Of a DNA stretch of 9,397 nt, positions 6,526 through 9,397 are shown in pieces; position 1 is the stretch's first letter; each line of letters opens with the position of its first letter. The stretch lies in assembly GCA_020434605.1 (NCBI GenBank), contig JAGRAL010000096.1:1-9397 (forward strand), given 5' to 3'. The DNA comes from Bdellovibrionales bacterium (GTDB lineage Bacteria > Bdellovibrionota > Bdellovibrionia > Bdellovibrionales > UBA840). The position numbers were made by a program, and so were the translations under genes. The notes beneath the pieces were generated by a model. It did no database searches and was not told where the DNA came from. It saw nothing but the letters and a program-made list of their open reading frames with translations.

Positions 6526-7506
6526 CTACATTTTGGTTAAACGCTTAAGAGATAGATCTCTTAAAGTAGACGCACTAGAGTATAAGTCGTATAAAGCTAT
6601 ATATGGGTCGCCACTAATACCATAAAATTCGGCAAAGGCAGGCTCTGTTTTTATCCCCCTAGTTTTTATAGAGCGAATTTCATCTATTGCCCATTCACCA
6701 GTGTAGGAGATTAACTGCGCCTCTGCCATCATGTGAACATAAGCTCGTTGTTTTTCTGTGGGAATATTTTCTCCGTATATTTCTACGGTGATATTTTGAA
6801 CTTTAAACTGACAAGCAATATGAATGTTGGTCGCTGAAATTTTAAAATCAGAATATTTTTGAAACTGCGTTTGTAAATATTGTTTGAATGCACTTAGGTC
6901 TTTTACTTCACAAGCTATATCTATATCACTGTTTGGCTGAGCTATGCCAAGTGGAATAGTCCCACAAATACGAGGATTATAATCACTTAGTTTTTCTAGC
7001 ACTTGTGTGTTTTTTAAAATGCCCTTGTACTCAGTCTTCTTGCTGGAAGTATTAAAAATGCTAGTGGATGAGTGTAGTTGGTTTTTTAATTTTTCCCAGC
7101 GCTCGTCCTGAACGATGTCTAGTAAGCTTTTGTCACAAAATTTAATGCGCACATTCTCAAAATGTAGATCCTTGTCTTCTGGTTGATCCGAAAAAATTTC
7201 AATATGCTCAAACCCTGGTGTGTGTGCTGATCCTGGTTTAGGACTTGCTACTTCGATGACATGAACTTTATTATTTTTTGAGAGAATTCCATCTGCAAAA
7301 AAGAAACATGAGATGGGGCGTCCATTCACATCACTTTCTGTTAATAGTCGAGACTCTGTTTTTAATTGCTCGCAAAGATTTTTATATTCTTCAGTGCTTG
7401 TAGCTCTGTAGCAAATGTGATCAATCTGACCAGCTTTAAAATGTTTAGAAGGTATTACATTTTCTGCTAAGTTTAAATATTGAGTGGCATCGCTTATAAA
7501 AGACAT
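6526..7506 (-). CDS. Fusion of a YecM-like VOC domain and a DUF4269 nucleotidyltransferase-like domain
   Basis: This 326-residue cytoplasmic protein appears to have two domains. The N-terminal half (about 1-145) resembles E. coli YecM, a VOC-superfamily putative metal-binding protein of unknown function: DHICYRA (29-35), LLTESDVNGRPISCF (54-68), VIEV (83-86) and PGFEHIEIF (97-105). H30, E85 and H101 or E103 are candidate metal ligands. The C-terminal half (about 160-326) matches DUF4269: CGTIPLGIAQPNSDIDIACEV (181-201), VEIYGE (241-246), RAYVHMMAE (254-262) and GIKTEPAFAEFYGISGDPY (284-302). GT followed by SDID with E242 resembles the metal triad of the nucleotidyltransferase fold, with G182, D194, D196 and E242. 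Activity and substrate are unknown. The gene faces the antiporter with a 5-bp gap and is divergent from the gene at 7578; a dyad (7513-7536) lies just upstream. No strong Shine-Dalgarno is seen. Confidence 0.82.
   Translation of the reverse strand: MSFISDATQYLNLAENVIPSKHFKAGQIDHICYRATSTEEYKNLCEQLKTESRLLTESDVNGRPISCFFFADGILSKNNKVHVIEVASPKPGSAHTPGFEHIEIFSDQPEDKDLHFENVRIKFCDKSLLDIVQDERWEKLKNQLHSSTSIFNTSSKKTEYKGILKNTQVLEKLSDYNPRICGTIPLGIAQPNSDIDIACEVKDLSAFKQYLQTQFQKYSDFKISATNIHIACQFKVQNITVEIYGENIPTEKQRAYVHMMAEAQLISYTGEWAIDEIRSIKTRGIKTEPAFAEFYGISGDPYIALYDLYSSASTLRDLSLKRLTKM
6545..6564. repeat. Perfect 9-bp inverted repeat in the 3' end of the YecM/DUF4269 gene
   Basis: TTAAGAGAT (6545-6553) and ATCTCTTAA (6556-6564) are perfect inverse complements around AG. 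The repeat lies about 25 bases past the antiporter stop and within codons for the last residues of the convergent gene. Neither side has a T-run, so an intrinsic terminator is doubtful. It may act as a 3'-end hairpin for the antiporter transcript. Confidence 0.4.
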
Positions 7507-7512
7507 GACATA

Positions 7513-7536
7513 TTTGTAAGTTAGAACTTTTACAAA
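7513..7536. promoter_or_regulatory. 24-bp dyad between divergent genes, candidate operator
   Basis: The symmetric pieces are TTTGT (7513-7517) with ACAAA (7532-7536) and AAGTT (7518-7522) with AACTT (7525-7529), centred on AG with a 2-base bulge on the right. It starts 7 bases upstream of the ATG of the YecM/DUF4269 gene and 41 bases before the gene at 7578, where a regulator could control one or both genes. The whole gap is only 71 bp. The regulator is unknown. Confidence 0.4.
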
Positions 7537-7577
7537 GTCACTTGCACTTTTAGCTCAAGCCAACTATTTACCGCCAG

Positions 7578-7964
7578 ATGTACATACTTCTAATTTCAGT
7601 GGCTCTCGGTATGGAATCATTTTTGACGTATTTTCCAGCAGGTGAGTATGTAGGAAAGACGTTAAGCAAGAGTGCTTGTCATATTTATATTTTAGATATG
7701 GCGAGTGAAGATCCAAGTAAACCTGAGTTTCAATTAACTATTCAGACAGAGGACTTTCCGAATTATCCCTTTGTTTATTATTATGACGCATCTGATGCTT
7801 TGCAAATTACTAAGCAAATGGATAAGGACACCTATTATTTAGAGCTAAAGAACTCTAAGTATGTGCTATCTAAAGTATTATTCAGATATACTGAAGACTT
7901 TGTTGAAATCACAAGGATAGGCTTTAGTTCGATAGGTCCTAGAATACGTTGCACTAAAAAATAG
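7578..7964 (+). CDS. Small probable exported protein of unknown function
   Basis: I do not recognise this family. The 128-residue product opens with a hydrophobic stretch (YILLISVALG) that could be a short signal peptide cleaved near residues 11-15, though it lacks a basic N-region. The rest is rich in aromatic and beta-forming residues (FPAGEYVGKT at 19-28, PFVYYYDASD at 64-73, and alternating strands after 85). Single cysteines near each end (C34, C125) could form one disulfide. The pattern suggests a small beta-sheet or barrel protein, which is inference only. The ATG at 7578 lacks a Shine-Dalgarno; an in-frame TAG at 7551 limits alternatives upstream, and M12 is a possible later start. 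The gene is co-directional with the metal transporter 35 bases downstream. Confidence 0.65.
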   Translation: MYILLISVALGMESFLTYFPAGEYVGKTLSKSACHIYILDMASEDPSKPEFQLTIQTEDFPNYPFVYYYDASDALQITKQMDKDTYYLELKNSKYVLSKVLFRYTEDFVEITRIGFSSIGPRIRCTKK

Positions 7965-7999
7965 CTTGTAAGTCATTTAGAATCACTTAGTATTTTCTT

Positions 8000-8746
8000 A
8001 TGGACCATTTAGACCACTCGCATACCAAAGAGGCTATCAAAGAGCGATTAAGTCATAATATAGAGCGCTCATACATCAGAGATTTTATCTACGGTTCTAT
8101 TGATGGCACAGTAACTACGTTTGCAGTGGTAGCTGGGGCTGCCGGAGCAGGATTTTCTGAAAAAGTTATTTTTATTTTAGGCTGTGCTAACTTAATTGCC
8201 GATGGATTTAGTATGGCGGTAGGCAATTATGAAGGCGTGAAGGCTGAAAAGCAGCTAGTTGATAAATACCGAAAAATGGAAGCTGAACATATCGAGCAAG
8301 TTCCTGAGGGGGAGAAAGAAGAACTTCGTCAGATTTATATTGCAAAAGGTTTTTCCGGCGACGAGTTAGAAAGTATAGTAGAGGGAATTTCTTCAAACAA
8401 GGAAGCTTGGATAGAAGTGATGCTGACTGAAGAACACGGTTTATCAACAGCTATTGGTAATCCAATAAAGGCAGCTTTTATTACTTATCTTGCGTTTTGT
8501 TGGTTAGGTTTATTTCCGCTTCTACCATTTATTTTTAAAGCCGTTGGAGCTATTTCAATTTCATCCGAAGAGTTATTCGTAGTAAGTGGTGTATTGACTG
8601 CAATCACATTTTTTACAATTGGAGTCGTAAAAGGAAATTTGGTTCAAGTTCCTAAATGGAAATCAGGTTTATCGACGCTAGCAACTGGCGGAGCAGCTGC
8701 CCTGATGTCATTTTTTGTAGGTAAGTTATTGTCGCACTTAGTATAA
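8000..8746 (+). CDS. VIT1/CCC1-family Fe2+/Mn2+ transporter
   Basis: This 248-residue protein belongs to the VIT1/CCC1 family, which moves Fe2+ or Mn2+ out of the cytosol by proton exchange. The signature IRDFIYGSIDGTVTTFAVVAG (26-46) contains the conserved D35. ADGFSMAVGNYEG (67-79) contains M72 and E78. The cytosolic region between helices 2 and 3 (about 83-150) is rich in Glu (E83, E94, E96, E144, E145), as in the metal-binding domain of plant VIT1. Five membrane segments lie at about 37-58, 60-80, 155-182, 190-211 and 223-246. The N-terminus has three His (H3, H6, H8) that may add metal affinity. No Shine-Dalgarno precedes the ATG. The preceding small gene may share a transcript. No Fur box was recognised. 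Confidence 0.92.
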   Translation: MDHLDHSHTKEAIKERLSHNIERSYIRDFIYGSIDGTVTTFAVVAGAAGAGFSEKVIFILGCANLIADGFSMAVGNYEGVKAEKQLVDKYRKMEAEHIEQVPEGEKEELRQIYIAKGFSGDELESIVEGISSNKEAWIEVMLTEEHGLSTAIGNPIKAAFITYLAFCWLGLFPLLPFIFKAVGAISISSEELFVVSGVLTAITFFTIGVVKGNLVQVPKWKSGLSTLATGGAAALMSFFVGKLLSHLV

Positions 8747-8789
8747 AAAAGTACCCACGCTTATTTGTGCGTGGGCTAATTACTTTTTT
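8745..8789. terminator. Bidirectional intrinsic terminator
   Basis: CCCACGC (8754-8760) pairs with GCGTGGG (8769-8775) around an 8-base loop. Flanking AAAAAAGTA (8745-8753) and TACTTTTTT (8781-8789) are also complementary, with a CTAAT bulge on one side. Reading either strand gives a GC-rich stem then T residues, so it can end both the transporter gene (stop 8744-8746) and the lipoprotein gene (stop 8791-8793). Confidence 0.88.
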
Positions 8790-8790
8790 A

Positions 8791-9201
8791 TTATATACCT
8801 ACATAGGTACATTGTCCGTACCACATTACGTATCCAACACTACAGCTACCTCTTGGTATACAACCATATCCTGGTATAGTCACACCGCCAGAGCAGCTTG
8901 TACCAGTGTTGCCAGTAGTTGTTGTAACATTACTACAATGTGCTTGGCTTACGATTTGATTTGCACCGTTATAACATTGTCCATTGATCAACTGGTAACC
9001 GTTTGAAAGGTTATTACAATAGCTTTGGTTTACTCGTTGGTTTGAGCTGTCATAACACTGTCCATTAGAAATGTGATAACCACGGCTCACAGCTACAGGG
9101 TCGCTGCTACTGTCGTCACTGCAACCTATTAATATAGATGTGCTGATTAAGCTAAAACCTAATACAGCAAGTAGTCTTCTTATCGACTGAATCGATTTCA
9201 T
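8791..9201 (-). CDS. Lipoprotein with tandem Cys-containing repeats
   Basis: This 136-residue protein has a clear lipoprotein signal: basic start (MKSIQSIRR), hydrophobic core, and lipobox LIGC with the lipidated C27. Ser at +2 would favour the outer membrane under the E. coli Lol rule. A Ser/Asp linker follows. Two 27-residue repeats start at G41 and G68 with the pattern GYxxxNGQCY then NQ and a second Cys (C49/C62 and C76/C89). A degenerate third copy, GYVMWYGQC, begins at 123. A Thr/Gly-rich linker (about 92-101) separates it from further cysteines (C103, C114, C120). The even pairing of Cys suggests small disulfide-linked loops outside the cytoplasm. I know of no function. AAGGAG (9207-9212, complement) gives a good ribosome site 5 bases before the ATG. 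Confidence 0.85.
   Translation of the reverse strand: MKSIQSIRRLLAVLGFSLISTSILIGCSDDSSSDPVAVSRGYHISNGQCYDSSNQRVNQSYCNNLSNGYQLINGQCYNGANQIVSQAHCSNVTTTTGNTGTSCSGGVTIPGYGCIPRGSCSVGYVMWYGQCTYVGI
8920..9081 (-). repeat. Two 81-bp coding repeats in the lipoprotein
   Basis: Units at 9001-9081 and 8920-9000 encode residues 41-67 and 68-94. They share GY, NGQCY, NQ and a second Cys in register, with period 27 residues. DNA is diverged but still alignable around the GQC codons, which points to an old duplication. Confidence 0.8.
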
Positions 9202-9248
9202 GTTAACTCCTTATTTTTTACTTCAATAGCAGTAATTTCAAGGGCCAT
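9198..9248 (-). other. Possible 16-codon leader frame overlapping the lipoprotein start
   Basis: An ATG at 9246-9248 (complement) opens a 16-codon frame ending in TGA that overlaps the lipoprotein ATG as ATGA, the geometry of translational coupling. The frame stays open upstream to a stop at 9342-9344, 47 codons in all, but has no other ATG and no Shine-Dalgarno seen. It may be a leader peptide, the remnant tail of a decayed gene, or chance. Confidence 0.18.
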
Positions 9249-9397
9249 GCCGAAGCGATATGCTGATAGCAAATAGGTTGGATCTAAGACCCAATAAAAT
9301 CGAGGTAAGCATTTACCATAAAAGATGACAGTTTTTGTTAGTCATTAAAAACTAAATATACAGGATTGTTAAGGGTATATAGCGTCTATTTTATACC
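9213..9397. other. Upstream region of the lipoprotein with several dyads
   Basis: Apart from the doubtful short frame above, no gene is visible. It holds several small inverted repeats: 9278-9294 (8-bp arms, one mismatch), GGTAA/TTACC at 9304-9317, AGTTTTT/AAAAACT at 9330-9353, and GGTATA/TATACC at 9374-9397. No promoter with good -35 and -10 elements stands out. In AT-rich DNA such dyads are partly expected by chance. Confidence 0.35.

Noticed and set aside
8767..9006. Open frame on the + strand opposite the lipoprotein, Thr/Ser/Cys-rich
   Set aside because: It starts within the bidirectional terminator, has no ribosome site, and its composition follows from the repeats on the other strand.
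1..9397. CRISPR arrays, tRNA genes, insertion sequences or a defence system
   Set aside because: No regular spaced repeats, cloverleaf, transposase or nuclease/toxin gene was seen on either strand. The only tandem repeat is the coding one in the lipoprotein.

Overview
The window is AT-rich, densely packed bacterial DNA carrying nine complete genes and one truncated gene. It looks chromosomal and Gram-negative: it encodes a PlsB-type glycerol-phosphate acyltransferase, a lipobox lipoprotein, a Kef-type K+/H+ antiporter, a GlsB/YeaQ-type small membrane protein and a VIT1/CCC1-type metal transporter. Small secreted or lipid-anchored proteins of unknown function, a lipoprotein built from Cys-containing repeats, and a sigma-28-like promoter in front of a small orphan gene fit a motile deltaproteobacterium-like lineage such as Bdellovibrionota. 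That placement is inference from style only, because no marker gene is present. No transposase, integrase, phage gene, CRISPR array, tRNA or rRNA is visible.

Layout. Positions 1-85 hold the last 27 codons of an unidentified gene, followed by a long hairpin. A PlsB-like acyltransferase (252-2033, +) converges on, and overlaps by 25 bp, a secreted PHB-depolymerase-family esterase (2009-2827, -). The esterase gene overlaps the end of an upstream gene for a tandem two-domain GNAT acetyltransferase (2793-3965, -), so these two are probably co-transcribed. Divergent from them is a 94-residue orphan gene (4099-4383, +) with a FliA-like promoter, a strong Shine-Dalgarno and its own intrinsic terminator. 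A two-gene operon follows: GlsB/YeaQ-type protein (4492-4743) and Kef-type antiporter (4748-6520), 4 bp apart.

The antiporter gene converges, with a 5-bp gap, on a gene that appears to fuse a YecM-like VOC domain to a DUF4269 nucleotidyltransferase-like domain (6526-7506, -). A 24-bp dyad lies in the divergent gap before a small probable exported protein (7578-7964, +), followed by the VIT1/CCC1 transporter (8000-8746, +). A bidirectional terminator separates that gene from a repeat-containing lipoprotein (8791-9201, -). The last 196 bases hold that gene's leader, several small dyads and a short open frame overlapping its start.

Functionally this is a mixed neighbourhood of envelope lipid synthesis, ion and metal homeostasis, envelope or stress proteins and several orphans. 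I see no defence system, biosynthetic cluster or other coherent multi-gene novelty. The most interesting items are single genes: the YecM/DUF4269 fusion and the orphan small protein with a sigma-28-like promoter.
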